This document shows, piece by piece, positions 1 through 6,924 of a DNA stretch of 8,858 nucleotides. Source of the stretch: Methanomicrobiales archaeon (lineage in GTDB: Archaea > Halobacteriota > Methanomicrobia > Methanomicrobiales > JACTUA01). The stretch lies in NCBI GenBank assembly GCA_028679035.1, contig JAJRCL010000109.1, forward strand, positions 1-8,858, in the 5' to 3' direction. A program made the translations under genes and the position numbers. Each line of letters opens with the position of its first letter. Positions within the stretch are counted from its first letter, which is position 1. The notes under the pieces were generated by a model. The model made no database searches. It saw only the letters and a program-made list of their open reading frames with translations, and was not told the DNA's origin.

Positions 1-807
1 ATCATGAAAAGGAGTGAAAAGCTCCTGCCGTACGAGGTTTGCCGCGACCTGCAGACCCAGGTCCTTGGCCGGACGATTAAATTTTTCGAACGCACCGCTT
101 CCACAACCTGGGTGGCAAAGCAGCTGCTCAGCGAAACGGACCCTGCCGAGCTGCACGGGACGGTGATCATCGCCGAAGAACAGACCGGTGGTGTCGGCCG
201 GCTTGGAAGGGCGTGGGTTTCTCCGCCGGGAGGGATCTGGACCACGATCATCCTGAAACCGGCCATCCCCGTCGATCACGTGTTTATGGTTACCATGGCC
301 GCATCCATTGCCGTGGTGCGTGCGATCCGAAAGGAATGTGACCTGGGTGCACTGATCAAGTGGCCGAACGATATCCTTATCGGCAGCAAGAAAGTCGCCG
401 GGATCCTCCTCGAGCTCTCTGCAGAGGGGGCTTCCGTCAACTACTGTATTCTGGGAATGGGTATCGATGCAAACCTTCCCCTCGCCGACCTTTCTCCGGC
501 GCTGCGGCAGCAGGTAACATCCCTCGCTGCGGAAATGGGACGCCCGGTCGACCGGGCCCCGTTTCTCGCGGCCGTACTGAAAGAGCTCGAGCGGCACCTT
601 GCGCTCCTGGAAGAGCGGGAATATGAAACGGTAGTACGGGAGTGGAAGAGTCTCTCGGGCACGCTGGAGCACCGGGTGCGCATCCATACGATGAACCGCA
701 CATTCGAGGGAGACGCGGTTGATATCGATGAATACGGGGCCCTTATTGTGCGTAAGGACACTGGTGCAGTGGAACGGGTCATTGCCGGGGACTGCACCCA
801 CATCTGA
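1..807 (+). CDS. birA: Biotin--[pyruvate carboxylase] ligase (BirA), 5' end outside window
   Basis: Biotin protein ligase: makes biotinyl-5'-AMP from biotin and ATP and transfers biotin to the acceptor lysine of a carrier domain, here most likely PycB encoded downstream. Numbering from the ATG at 4, the sequence shows the ligase loop GVGRLGR (63-69; usual form GRGRxGR, so the first Arg is Val but the second is kept), KWPND at 119-123, the KVAGILLE strand with Lys130, GMGID at 151-155, and a C-terminal SH3-like segment from about 220. Only 267 residues are visible. The codon before the ATG is open (Ile), no ribosome site can be seen, and the first residues (IMKRSEKLLPYEV) resemble the linker that follows the N-terminal winged-helix domain in bifunctional BirA. 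I infer that the ATG at 4 is internal and that a DNA-binding domain lies upstream. It is the first visible gene of the biotin-transport operon, 18 nt before bioY. Confidence 0.94.
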   Translation: MMKRSEKLLPYEVCRDLQTQVLGRTIKFFERTASTTWVAKQLLSETDPAELHGTVIIAEEQTGGVGRLGRAWVSPPGGIWTTIILKPAIPVDHVFMVTMAASIAVVRAIRKECDLGALIKWPNDILIGSKKVAGILLELSAEGASVNYCILGMGIDANLPLADLSPALRQQVTSLAAEMGRPVDRAPFLAAVLKELERHLALLEEREYETVVREWKSLSGTLEHRVRIHTMNRTFEGDAVDIDEYGALIVRKDTGAVERVIAGDCTHI

Positions 808-816
808 TGTCACCAC

Positions 817-825
817 GGGAAGGAG
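817..825 (+). promoter_or_regulatory. Shine-Dalgarno abutting the bioY start
   Basis: GGGAAGGAG is directly joined to the ATG at 826, leaving no spacer for the strong AAGGAG part. The weaker GGGA at 817-820 has a 5-nt spacer. No other ATG/GTG/TTG start lies in frame between the birA stop (805-807) and the first membrane helix, so 826 remains the best start. Initiation may depend partly on coupling to birA. Confidence 0.5.
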
Positions 826-1335
826 ATGTTCGGAAATGAGGCACGGGCTGCGATTATTGCCCGCACCGCAGCCTTCATCGGCCTGATCACCATTGGCGGC
901 TGGGTCTCCATTCCGTTCATTCCAATCCCGCTCACACTCCAGACCCTGTTTATCCTCCTTGCGGGAGGCCTGATGCGGAGAAACGCCATCGTTCCCGCAG
1001 CTGCCTACGTTCTTCTGGGTGCGATGAATCTTCCCGTATTCCATAACGGGACCGCAGGCATCGGCGTCCTCCTGGGCCCAACGGGGGGGTACCTGATCGG
1101 GTTTGTACCGGCAGCACTGATCGCCGGTCTCGGTTATGAGTCAGCGAACCGCGGTGTGCAGGGACTCGGCCTCATTGCGGCGACGGTGGCCATCTACACC
1201 TGTGGGATCGCATGGTATACATTTTCCACGGGAATTCCCCTCGTACCGGCCATCGTTGTCGGCGTCCTGCCGTTCATTCCCGGCGATCTCCTCAAGGCAT
1301 TCGTTGCCCATGGAATTGCGGGACGATTCCGATGA
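826..1335 (+). CDS. bioY: BioY, biotin-specific S component of an ECF transporter
   Basis: Integral membrane substrate-binding subunit that captures biotin at the cell surface and delivers it through the EcfA1-EcfA2-EcfT module. The 169-residue length fits the BioY family (usually about 170-200). Hydrophobic segments lie at roughly 8-30, 35-50, 54-72, 85-104, 114-132 and 137-160, consistent with six helices. BioY signatures are visible: IPLTLQTLF (34-42), YVLLGAMNLPVF (61-72), LLGPTGGYLIGF (82-93) and PGDLLKA (152-158). The Asp154/Lys157 pair matches the Asp-x-x-Lys known to contact biotin in a structurally studied bacterial BioY. The stop overlaps the ecfA1 start as ATGA (1332-1335). The neighbours (ligase upstream, ATPases and T protein downstream) agree with biotin as substrate. 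A dedicated energising module sits in the operon, so it need not share the ECF module of other vitamins. Confidence 0.95.
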   Translation: MFGNEARAAIIARTAAFIGLITIGGWVSIPFIPIPLTLQTLFILLAGGLMRRNAIVPAAAYVLLGAMNLPVFHNGTAGIGVLLGPTGGYLIGFVPAALIAGLGYESANRGVQGLGLIAATVAIYTCGIAWYTFSTGIPLVPAIVVGVLPFIPGDLLKAFVAHGIAGRFR

Positions 1336-2003
1336 TTCGTATATCCGGCGTACGGTGCCGGTGCCTTTACCTGCCGGATCTTACCCTGCCGGAAGGGCAC
1401 ACGGTGGTCATCGGGCCAAACGGGAGCGGAAAGACGACATTCCTTTCCCTGTGTGCCGGTTTCCTTCTTCCCGAACAAGGTACCATCGAGATCGACAACG
1501 AGCCCCCCCGGAACAGGGACGTTGGTTTTGTGGGAGAATTTCCTGAACGCCTGGCTCTGTTCTCCCGCGTCCGGGATGAGATCGCCTCATCTCTGCGCTT
1601 TTCGCGGGTGCCGGCAGACTCCATCCCGGCACAGATCGATGCCATTGCGCAGGTGTTTGGCATCAGCCCGTTGCTCGACCGCACCACCCGCACCCTTTCC
1701 GGCGGTGAGATTGCGCTTGTTGCGCTTGCCACGGCGCTTATTTCCCACCCACCGATCCTGATCCTTGACGAATTCGATTCCCACCTGGACTGGAAGAGTG
1801 CCCAGCTGGTCACCACTACCCTTCGTTCGGCGCCGGTCCGCTACCGGATCCAGAGTACCCAGAATATGGATCTCGCCGCGAAGGGAGATTATGTCCTGTA
1901 CCTGGATGAGGGCGTGGTACGGCTGCAGGGAAAACCGGAAGAGGTATTTACCGCATTACGTGATTCCTGCTATTTTCCCCCTTCCTGGAGGTTTCCCCCG
2001 TGA
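1332..2003 (+). CDS. ecfA1: ECF transporter ATPase, first subunit, with altered switch residues
   Basis: Cytoplasmic ABC ATPase (223 residues) that powers biotin uptake. The frame is open upstream from 1212, but the ATG at 1332 is chosen because it overlaps the bioY stop (ATGA) and starts the normal first ABC strand (MIRISGV). Walker A is GPNGSGKTT at 28-36, the signature is LSGGE at 122-126, Walker B is ILILDE at 142-147, and the D-loop Asp is 153. Two key positions differ from the family. The Q-loop region reads VGEFPE, placing Glu69 where Gln is expected. The switch region reads STQNMDLA, aligning Gln177 with the invariant switch His of the usual THDMDLA pattern. The Walker B Glu147 is kept. 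Paired with the canonical second ATPase, this suggests a heterodimer with one impaired ATP site. ecfA1 versus ecfA2 naming is by order, not by phylogeny. Confidence 0.93.
   Translation: MIRISGVRCRCLYLPDLTLPEGHTVVIGPNGSGKTTFLSLCAGFLLPEQGTIEIDNEPPRNRDVGFVGEFPERLALFSRVRDEIASSLRFSRVPADSIPAQIDAIAQVFGISPLLDRTTRTLSGGEIALVALATALISHPPILILDEFDSHLDWKSAQLVTTTLRSAPVRYRIQSTQNMDLAAKGDYVLYLDEGVVRLQGKPEEVFTALRDSCYFPPSWRFPP
1987..1992 (+). promoter_or_regulatory. Ribosome binding site supporting the GTG start of ecfA2
   Basis: GGAGGT lies 7 nt before the GTG at 2000, inside the 3' end of ecfA1. It supports a GTG start that overlaps the ecfA1 stop codon (GTGA). Confidence 0.7.
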
Positions 2004-2707
2004 TCCTGGCCCTTCACGATATCGTCGTTCAGCGGGATGGATGGTCGGTTCGCGCGGATGCCAGGTTCGCCGAAGGGATCCACCTGGTGACAGGACGCGT
2101 GGGAAGCGGTAAATCCACGCTCGCACACCTCCTCGCCGGATCGGTTGTGCCGGAAACAGGGAGGACTGTTTCCGAGGGAATTACATCGGTACAGATAGGT
2201 CTGCAGTTCCCCGAACACCAGGTAACGGCTGCCACCGTTGCAGGAGAAATACGTTCGTGGGGGCTGGACCCGCAGGTAATTATGCCGGAAACTGCACTCA
2301 CCGATAAGTCAGGCGTGAATCCTCTCCTTCTTTCAGGGGGGGAACTGCGACGGCTCGAACTTGCGTGTGTTCTGAGAAAGGACCCGGACCTCCTGCTCCT
2401 GGATGAACCCTTCTCGTCCCTCGACTGCAAGGAGAAAAATGCACTGTGCCACCGGATTGAGAACCGGAACCGGGGTATCACCATCATCTTTTCCCACGAG
2501 ACCTGGCACCTCCCCCGGATCGATAATCTCTGGGAGATCGTCAACGGGACGCTCGAGAACCGGGGAACGATACCGGATGCATTGACGCGGTGGACCGGTG
2601 CACCGCCGCTTCTCCGCCGGCTGATAATCAGTAGGATGGATGCAGGTGACGGGGAGGTGACACGCAGCGGATGCAGGATGCTCGACTCCGTCTTCTCGCA
2701 ACAATAA
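2000..2707 (+). CDS. ecfA2: ECF transporter ATPase, second subunit (canonical)
   Basis: Second ABC ATPase of the biotin ECF module (235 residues), expected to form a heterodimer with the preceding one and to bind the coupling helices of EcfT. All catalytic elements are intact: Walker A GRVGSGKST (32-40), Q-loop Gln69 in IGLQFPEHQ, signature LSGGE (111-115), Walker B LLLLDEP with Glu136, D-loop SSLD (139-142), and switch His166 in IIFSHE. Starts at GTG 2000, overlapping the ecfA1 stop by GTGA with GGAGGT 7 nt upstream; no better start exists because the first ABC strand (MILALHDIVV) begins right there. Its 3' end overlaps ecfT by 37 nt. The tail after about residue 200 is divergent and has no motif I recognise. 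Confidence 0.93.
   Translation: MILALHDIVVQRDGWSVRADARFAEGIHLVTGRVGSGKSTLAHLLAGSVVPETGRTVSEGITSVQIGLQFPEHQVTAATVAGEIRSWGLDPQVIMPETALTDKSGVNPLLLSGGELRRLELACVLRKDPDLLLLDEPFSSLDCKEKNALCHRIENRNRGITIIFSHETWHLPRIDNLWEIVNGTLENRGTIPDALTRWTGAPPLLRRLIISRMDAGDGEVTRSGCRMLDSVFSQQ
2653..2660 (+). promoter_or_regulatory. Ribosome binding site setting the ecfT start
   Basis: GGAGGTGA sits 10 nt before the ATG at 2671, inside ecfA2. It favours that ATG, with its 37-nt overlap, over the in-frame GTG at 2725, which lies beyond the ecfA2 stop. Confidence 0.65.
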
Positions 2708-3312
2708 CCCTCTCCGGTGCAGCGGTGAGCGGAATCCCGGGAGCAGGGCTTACCTTTCTCTGGTGGCTCGCATGCACTCCCCGGTGGGATAAAGTCCCAC
2801 GCCGTGGAATACTGGTAGCATTCCTTTTCATCGTGATCACCGCAGTGGTTCTCCAGATTTCGGGGGGACCCGGCATCTCCTACCTTGTCCGGTTCTCGGT
2901 CATTCTGCTCATCGCTGCCTGGGCATACACGGCGTTCCGGCCCGGCGAGCTGATGGACGTCGGCGTCTGGCTCTTCGGGGACGGGATCGGTTTCGATCTC
3001 GGGCTGGTCGGGGAGATGAGCCTCCAGTCCCTCCAGGTATCGGCAGATGACCTTTCCCGTATCATGACTGCACAGCGGATGAAGGGAATAGGGTGGAACT
3101 GGCGGACCTTTGCGCCCGCACTTGCGACTCTGGTTCACCTGAGCCTTCGCCGGGCAGATGACCAGGCCGGGATCCTCGCAATCCGTGGGTACCGGAAAGG
3201 CGGGACCCATATCCCCGTCTTCCCGAAGGGGAAATGGGATCGTGTCACGACGGTTTGCGCCCTGGCGATACTGTGTATTTCCCTGCTCTCCGTGCAGGTT
3301 GTCGTTCTCTGA
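2671..3312 (+). CDS. ecfT: ECF transporter transmembrane component EcfT
   Basis: Membrane scaffold (213 residues) linking BioY to the two ATPases. Hydrophobic segments lie at about 9-34, 46-64, 68-89 and 193-213, with a long amphipathic cytoplasmic part (about 110-175) between them, as in EcfT. The two coupling motifs that dock into the ATPase grooves are recognisable: AQRMKG at 134-139 (usual form AxRxRG, so Arg is replaced by Lys) and AIRG at 170-173 followed by YRKGG. Length is somewhat short for the family (usually about 230-270), with the shortening mostly at the N-terminal helices. The start is the ATG at 2671 with GGAGGTGA upstream. It is the last gene of the biotin-uptake operon; 188 nt without a gene follow. 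Function follows from motifs plus position after bioY and two ATPases. By gene order it could also be called BioN. Confidence 0.9.
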   Translation: MQDARLRLLATITLSGAAVSGIPGAGLTFLWWLACTPRWDKVPRRGILVAFLFIVITAVVLQISGGPGISYLVRFSVILLIAAWAYTAFRPGELMDVGVWLFGDGIGFDLGLVGEMSLQSLQVSADDLSRIMTAQRMKGIGWNWRTFAPALATLVHLSLRRADDQAGILAIRGYRKGGTHIPVFPKGKWDRVTTVCALAILCISLLSVQVVVL

Positions 3313-3500
3313 ACAGATCCCCCGAAACTCGGGATTCAGAGTTGATTCCGGATTCATTTGCCCGAAGGAAAAAACCGTCCATCCAGATGATCGGCCGGAA
3401 GACGAATCGCATGGGTATTTCAGGAGAGCCGATATTTTTATACTTTTACAGTGAATTTTTGTGAGTTCATTTTCATCCAGAGTACCTGCCCGAGGTTGCG
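3313..3500 (+). other. Intergenic gap between ecfT and pycB
   Basis: No convincing gene. Just after the ecfT stop is a small hairpin (CCCGA at 3321-3325, loop AAC, TCGGG at 3329-3333) without a T-run. GGATTCA occurs twice, at 3332-3338 and 3350-3356. From about 3431 the DNA becomes AT-rich and carries the pycB promoter. No clear palindromic BirA-type operator is visible. Confidence 0.6.
3431..3468 (+). promoter_or_regulatory. Archaeal promoter of pycBA
   Basis: An AT-rich TATA element (TTTTTATAC, 3435-3443) stands in otherwise GC-rich DNA. With the usual spacing of about 25 nt, transcription would begin near 3463-3468, giving a leader of some 35 nt before the pycB ATG at 3501. The ribosome site is GAGGT at 3492-3496. 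The promoter implies that pycBA can be transcribed separately from the biotin-uptake genes. Confidence 0.6.
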
Positions 3501-5237
3501 ATGCGAAAACGCCGTTCATCGAAAGTGCTCATCACGGATACGACGCTGCGGGACGCTCACCAGTCCCTGATAGCCACACGCCTGCGTACCGGGGATATGC
3601 TTCCCCTCGCTTCGGCGATTGATAAAGTCGGGTTTTTTTCGGTCGAGGCGTGGGGAGGAGCCACGTTCGATGCAGCGATCCGTTTCCTTAATGAGGACCC
3701 CTGGGAACGGCTCCGGGCACTTAAGCAGGAACTGCCCCACACGCCAATCCAGATGCTTCTTCGCGGCCAGAATCTTGTCGGGTACCGGCACTATCCGGAC
3801 GACGTGGTCGAACACTTTGTCCATGCGGCCTACAAGAACGGCGTCGACGTTTTCCGGGTTTTCGACGCGCTCAACGACCTGCGGAACATGAAAAAATCCA
3901 TGCAGTCGGTAAAAAAGAGCGGCGCCCACCTGCAGGGAGCGATCAGCTACACGACAAGCCCGGTGCACTCGACCGGTACGTTCATCGAGATGGCAGAAGA
4001 GCTCTATGCCCTGGAGAGCGACTCGATCTGCATCAAAGATATGGCAGGCCTGATCATGCCCCAGGCAGCACGGGAACTGATCGGTGGGATCAAAGAGAGA
4101 ATCAGCATACCCGTGAACCTGCACTCGCATTCCACGAGCGGTGTTGCCTCCCTTTCCTATCAGGCTGCCATCGATGCCGGCGTCGATATCCTGGATACGG
4201 CAATGTCTCCTTTTGCGCTCGGTACGTCCCAGCCGCCGACGGAAAGTATCGTTGCGTCACTCATCGGAACCCCGCGCGACACCGGGATCGACCTTCTTGC
4301 GTTGCGCAACGTTCGCAACCTCTGCGTGAAACTCCGGGAGAAATATGCCGGGCTGGTGGACCCGATTTCCGAGCGGGTGGACAGCGATGTGCTGATCTAC
4401 CAGCTGCCCGGCGGTATGATCTCCAATCTTGTTTCCCAGCTCAAGGAACAGGATGCACTCTCGCGACTGGATGAGGTGTTTGCAGAGATCCCCCGGGTAC
4501 GGGAAGATCTCGGGTATCCGCCGCTCGTAACCCCGACCAGCCAGATTGTCGGCACGCAGGCTGTCCTGAACGTGCTTTTAAATGAACGCTACAAGAACGT
4601 GACCAACGAAGTGCGGGATTATATCCGGGGCCTGTATGGAAACCCGCCGGCACCCGTGAACGCAGATCTCCGCCGCAGCATCATCGGGAATGAAGAGGTA
4701 ATAACGGTCCGGCCTGCAGACCTGCTCGAGCCGATCTATGAGAAAATGAAACGGGATGCAGTGAAAGCCGGGCTCGTCCGGCAGGAAGAAGATGTTCTTA
4801 CCTACATCCTGTATCCCGCGATCGCACCATCATTCCTGAAAGGGGAGCGCAAACCGGAGGCGATCCCCACCAAGGCGGTACCGCAGGCGCCCTCTGCCGA
4901 AATTCCCTCCTCGATGGAAGTGGAGGTCGATGGTGAAGTGTTTTCGGTGCGGATTGTCTCTGTGGAAGGGGCATCGGTTGCGCGATCGATGAGTGTGCCG
5001 GAAAAAATCCCGCACGGCGAAATGGAGGGCGGTGTCGCGAGTAATATGCAGGGCATGGTACTCGAAGTCGTGGTCTCCCGGGGCGCACCGGTAAAGAAAG
5101 GGGATACCCTCATCATCCTGGAAGCGATGAAGATGGAGAACCCGATCTATGCCCCGCGGAATGGAAAAGTTGCAGAGATATTCGTGAACCAGGGGGATGT
5201 GGTCCAGCCCGGTGACATCCTGCTGGTGGTCGAATGA
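3501..5237 (+). CDS. pycB: Pyruvate carboxylase subunit B (carboxyltransferase plus biotin carrier)
   Basis: Moves CO2 from carboxybiotin to pyruvate, giving oxaloacetate; works with PycA in the cytoplasm. The 578-residue length is usual for archaeal PycB. The metal-binding carboxyltransferase barrel covers about 8-270: DTTLRDAHQS starts at the metal ligand Asp13, the probable carboxylated lysine is Lys179 in CIKDMAG, and His208/His210 of HSHSTSG are metal ligands. The conserved PYC/OADA domain follows to about 445, then a Pro/Ala-rich linker (about 452-470) and a biotinyl domain (about 508-578) with EAMKMEN and the acceptor Lys544, 34 residues from the C-terminus. The sequence resembles the alpha subunit of Na+-pumping oxaloacetate decarboxylase; the adjoining biotin carboxylase gene and absence of membrane subunits favour pyruvate carboxylase. 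Its stop overlaps the pycA start (ATGA). It is the expected target of BirA encoded at the start of the window. Confidence 0.95.
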   Translation: MRKRRSSKVLITDTTLRDAHQSLIATRLRTGDMLPLASAIDKVGFFSVEAWGGATFDAAIRFLNEDPWERLRALKQELPHTPIQMLLRGQNLVGYRHYPDDVVEHFVHAAYKNGVDVFRVFDALNDLRNMKKSMQSVKKSGAHLQGAISYTTSPVHSTGTFIEMAEELYALESDSICIKDMAGLIMPQAARELIGGIKERISIPVNLHSHSTSGVASLSYQAAIDAGVDILDTAMSPFALGTSQPPTESIVASLIGTPRDTGIDLLALRNVRNLCVKLREKYAGLVDPISERVDSDVLIYQLPGGMISNLVSQLKEQDALSRLDEVFAEIPRVREDLGYPPLVTPTSQIVGTQAVLNVLLNERYKNVTNEVRDYIRGLYGNPPAPVNADLRRSIIGNEEVITVRPADLLEPIYEKMKRDAVKAGLVRQEEDVLTYILYPAIAPSFLKGERKPEAIPTKAVPQAPSAEIPSSMEVEVDGEVFSVRIVSVEGASVARSMSVPEKIPHGEMEGGVASNMQGMVLEVVVSRGAPVKKGDTLIILEAMKMENPIYAPRNGKVAEIFVNQGDVVQPGDILLVVE

Positions 5238-6709
5238 AGTATTTCGAAAAAATCCTCATCGCAAACCGGGGCGAGATAGCGATCCGCGTGATGCGTGGAT
5301 GCCGGGAGCTCGGCATCGAAACGGCTACCATTTACTCCACACCGGATAAAAACGCCCTGCATGTCAAGTATGCAGACGAGGCTTTTCACGTCGGGGAGGC
5401 CCATCCATCAACCAGTTATCTCAACAAGGAACGGATCATTGATATCGCCCGCAAATCGGGTGCCGAGGCGGTCCACCCCGGCTACGGCTTTCTTGCAGAG
5501 AATCACGAGTTCGCACGCCTTTGCACCGAGGAGGGACTGGTATTCATCGGCCCACGCTGGGAAGCAATCCGGGCGATGGGGAGCAAGATCGTCGCCAAAA
5601 CGATGATGCGCGATGCCGGGGTCCCGGTCGTCCCCGGAACATCCGGAGGTGTTTCCACGACAGCCGCCGCAACGAAAGTCGCAGAGGATATCGGTTACCC
5701 GGTGATCGTCAAGGCATCCGCCGGGGGAGGCGGGATCGGGATGCAGATCGCAGAGGACGAAGCGGCCCTTGCCGAGGCGGTTTCCGCCGGGCAACGCATC
5801 GCTGAATCAGCGTTCGGTGACCCCACGGTTTTTGTAGAGAAATACCTGCTGAAACCCCGGCACATCGAGTTCCAGGTCCTCGGCGATAACTACCGTAACC
5901 TGATCCACCTCTATGACCGGGAGTGTTCCATCCAGCGGCGGCACCAGAAGCTGGTGGAGGAGGCCCCTAGCCCTATCATGACACCGGAGCTGCAGGAAGA
6001 GATGTCGGAAGCCGCCCTGACCGTCGCCCGGACAGCAGGGTATACCAACGCGGGGTCCGTGGAATTCCTGTATGCCGGGGGAAATTTCTATTTCATGGAG
6101 ATGAATACCCGCCTGCAGGTGGAGCACACCATCACCGAGTTCATCACCGGTATCGACCTTGTCAAGCAGCAGATCGCGATAGCCGCAGGGGAAGACCTCG
6201 CCCTGGAACAGAAGGATGTGCATCCCCGCGGCCATGCAATCGAATGCCGGATTAACGCCGAAGACCCGCTCAATAATTACACCGCGGATCCGGGGAAAAT
6301 CGTCCGCTACCGTTCACCCGGCGGGCCAGGCATCCGGGTGGATTCCGGCGTGCATGTCGGTTACATGATCCCCCCGTATTACGATTCGATGATCTCCAAA
6401 CTCTGTGCATGGGGCAATGACCGGGAAGAGGCAATCATGCGGATGCGCCGGGCAATCTATGAGTATGTCGTTATCGGCGTCAAAACGACCCTGCCCCTGC
6501 ACTATGCCCTGATGCACAACAAACAGTTCATAGAAGGACACACGCACACGCACTTCCTCCGGGAAGAGCATATCGCAAAGAACCTGCAGCGCTATATCGC
6601 GGAGGAGGAGGCACGGATGAAGACACTCGCTGCCTCCCTCCGGCAGGGAAAAGAGATAGCGGCCATTTCTGCCGCCGTCAAGGTATACCTCAAAAACACG
6701 AAAAAATGA
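5234..6709 (+). CDS. pycA: Pyruvate carboxylase subunit A (biotin carboxylase)
   Basis: ATP-dependent carboxylation of the biotin on PycB using bicarbonate. At 491 residues it is a stand-alone biotin carboxylase without carrier domain, as in two-subunit archaeal enzymes. The N-terminal domain opens with KILIANRGEIAIR (6-18). The ATP-grasp part has the glycine loop KASAGGGGIGMQ with Lys160, RRHQKLVEEAPSP, and the active-site stretch MEMNTRLQVEH containing Glu289, Asn291 and Arg293 (one off from the E. coli AccC numbers 288/290/292). After this the common VEHPVTE reads VEHTITE. The biotin carboxylase C domain shows ECRINAEDP and VHVGYMIPPYYDSMISKL. The last 45 or so residues are a charged helical tail. 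Starts inside the pycB stop (ATGA), implying translational coupling and roughly equal synthesis of the two subunits. AccC or a propionyl-CoA carboxylase subunit is less likely given the pycB partner. Confidence 0.95.
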   Translation: MKYFEKILIANRGEIAIRVMRGCRELGIETATIYSTPDKNALHVKYADEAFHVGEAHPSTSYLNKERIIDIARKSGAEAVHPGYGFLAENHEFARLCTEEGLVFIGPRWEAIRAMGSKIVAKTMMRDAGVPVVPGTSGGVSTTAAATKVAEDIGYPVIVKASAGGGGIGMQIAEDEAALAEAVSAGQRIAESAFGDPTVFVEKYLLKPRHIEFQVLGDNYRNLIHLYDRECSIQRRHQKLVEEAPSPIMTPELQEEMSEAALTVARTAGYTNAGSVEFLYAGGNFYFMEMNTRLQVEHTITEFITGIDLVKQQIAIAAGEDLALEQKDVHPRGHAIECRINAEDPLNNYTADPGKIVRYRSPGGPGIRVDSGVHVGYMIPPYYDSMISKLCAWGNDREEAIMRMRRAIYEYVVIGVKTTLPLHYALMHNKQFIEGHTHTHFLREEHIAKNLQRYIAEEEARMKTLAASLRQGKEIAAISAAVKVYLKNTKK

Positions 6710-6775
6710 CCGTGGACAAGGAGCAGCTCGATGATACGGTCGGCCTTCGTGCCTTGATTACGTTCAGGGATGTAT

Positions 6776-6803
6776 GCTTTTTACGAATTCGTGTCTCTTT
6801 TTT
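6776..6803 (+). terminator. Probable oligo-T termination region after pycA
   Basis: Two T-runs (five T at 6778-6782, six T at 6798-6803) follow pycA within 100 nt. Archaeal RNA polymerase commonly stops at such runs without a strong hairpin. Assigned by sequence alone. Confidence 0.4.
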
Positions 6804-6882
6804 GCCGATACTCCTCCCCAGGAATCTGTCGCAGAATGGCAAGGGAATCCTGCCCGGCTTCGTATCAAAAATCCAGAGCAGA

Positions 6883-6915
6883 ATGTTTATGAGAGAAGGC
6901 GGCGTTTTATTTATG
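6883..6915 (+). promoter_or_regulatory. Stable-RNA promoter of the tRNA (box A and box B)
   Basis: ATGTTTATG (6883-6891) resembles a TATA/box A element. About 26 nt downstream lies ATGC (6912-6915), matching the box B initiation motif described for methanogen stable RNA genes. Transcription from around 6914 would give a leader of about 11 nt before the tRNA. The second AT-rich stretch (TTTTATTTATG, 6906-6916) is too close to serve as TATA box. Confidence 0.55.
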
Positions 6916-6924
6916 CAATTTCGG

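Noticed and set aside
1212..1331. Longer start for the first ATPase, extending its frame 40 codons upstream into bioY.
   Set aside because: The extra residues are a bioY shadow. The ATG at 1332 overlaps the bioY stop and begins the normal ABC fold.
3321..3333. Hairpin after ecfT as an intrinsic terminator.
   Set aside because: Only a 5-bp stem with a 3-nt loop and no T-run; too weak to call.
3158..3464. Overlapping small plus-strand frames at the end of ecfT running into the gap.
   Set aside because: They are out-of-frame shadows of ecfT that end in the pycB promoter, with no ribosome site or recognisable sequence.
3449..3470. Possible BirA operator: TGAA at 3452-3455 and TTCA at 3466-3469, 10 nt apart, at the pycB start site.
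   Set aside because: Only four matching bases per arm in AT-rich DNA, and no match to the known TTGTAAACC-type biotin operator.
2029..3519. A 496-codon open frame on the minus strand across ecfA2, ecfT and the pycB leader.
   Set aside because: It is antisense to two genes with clear family motifs, resembles no protein family I know, and is explained by the rarity of stop codons opposite GC-rich coding frames.
3501..5237. Na+-transporting oxaloacetate decarboxylase alpha subunit instead of PycB.
   Set aside because: No OadB/OadG-like membrane genes are present and a biotin carboxylase gene is translationally coupled to it.
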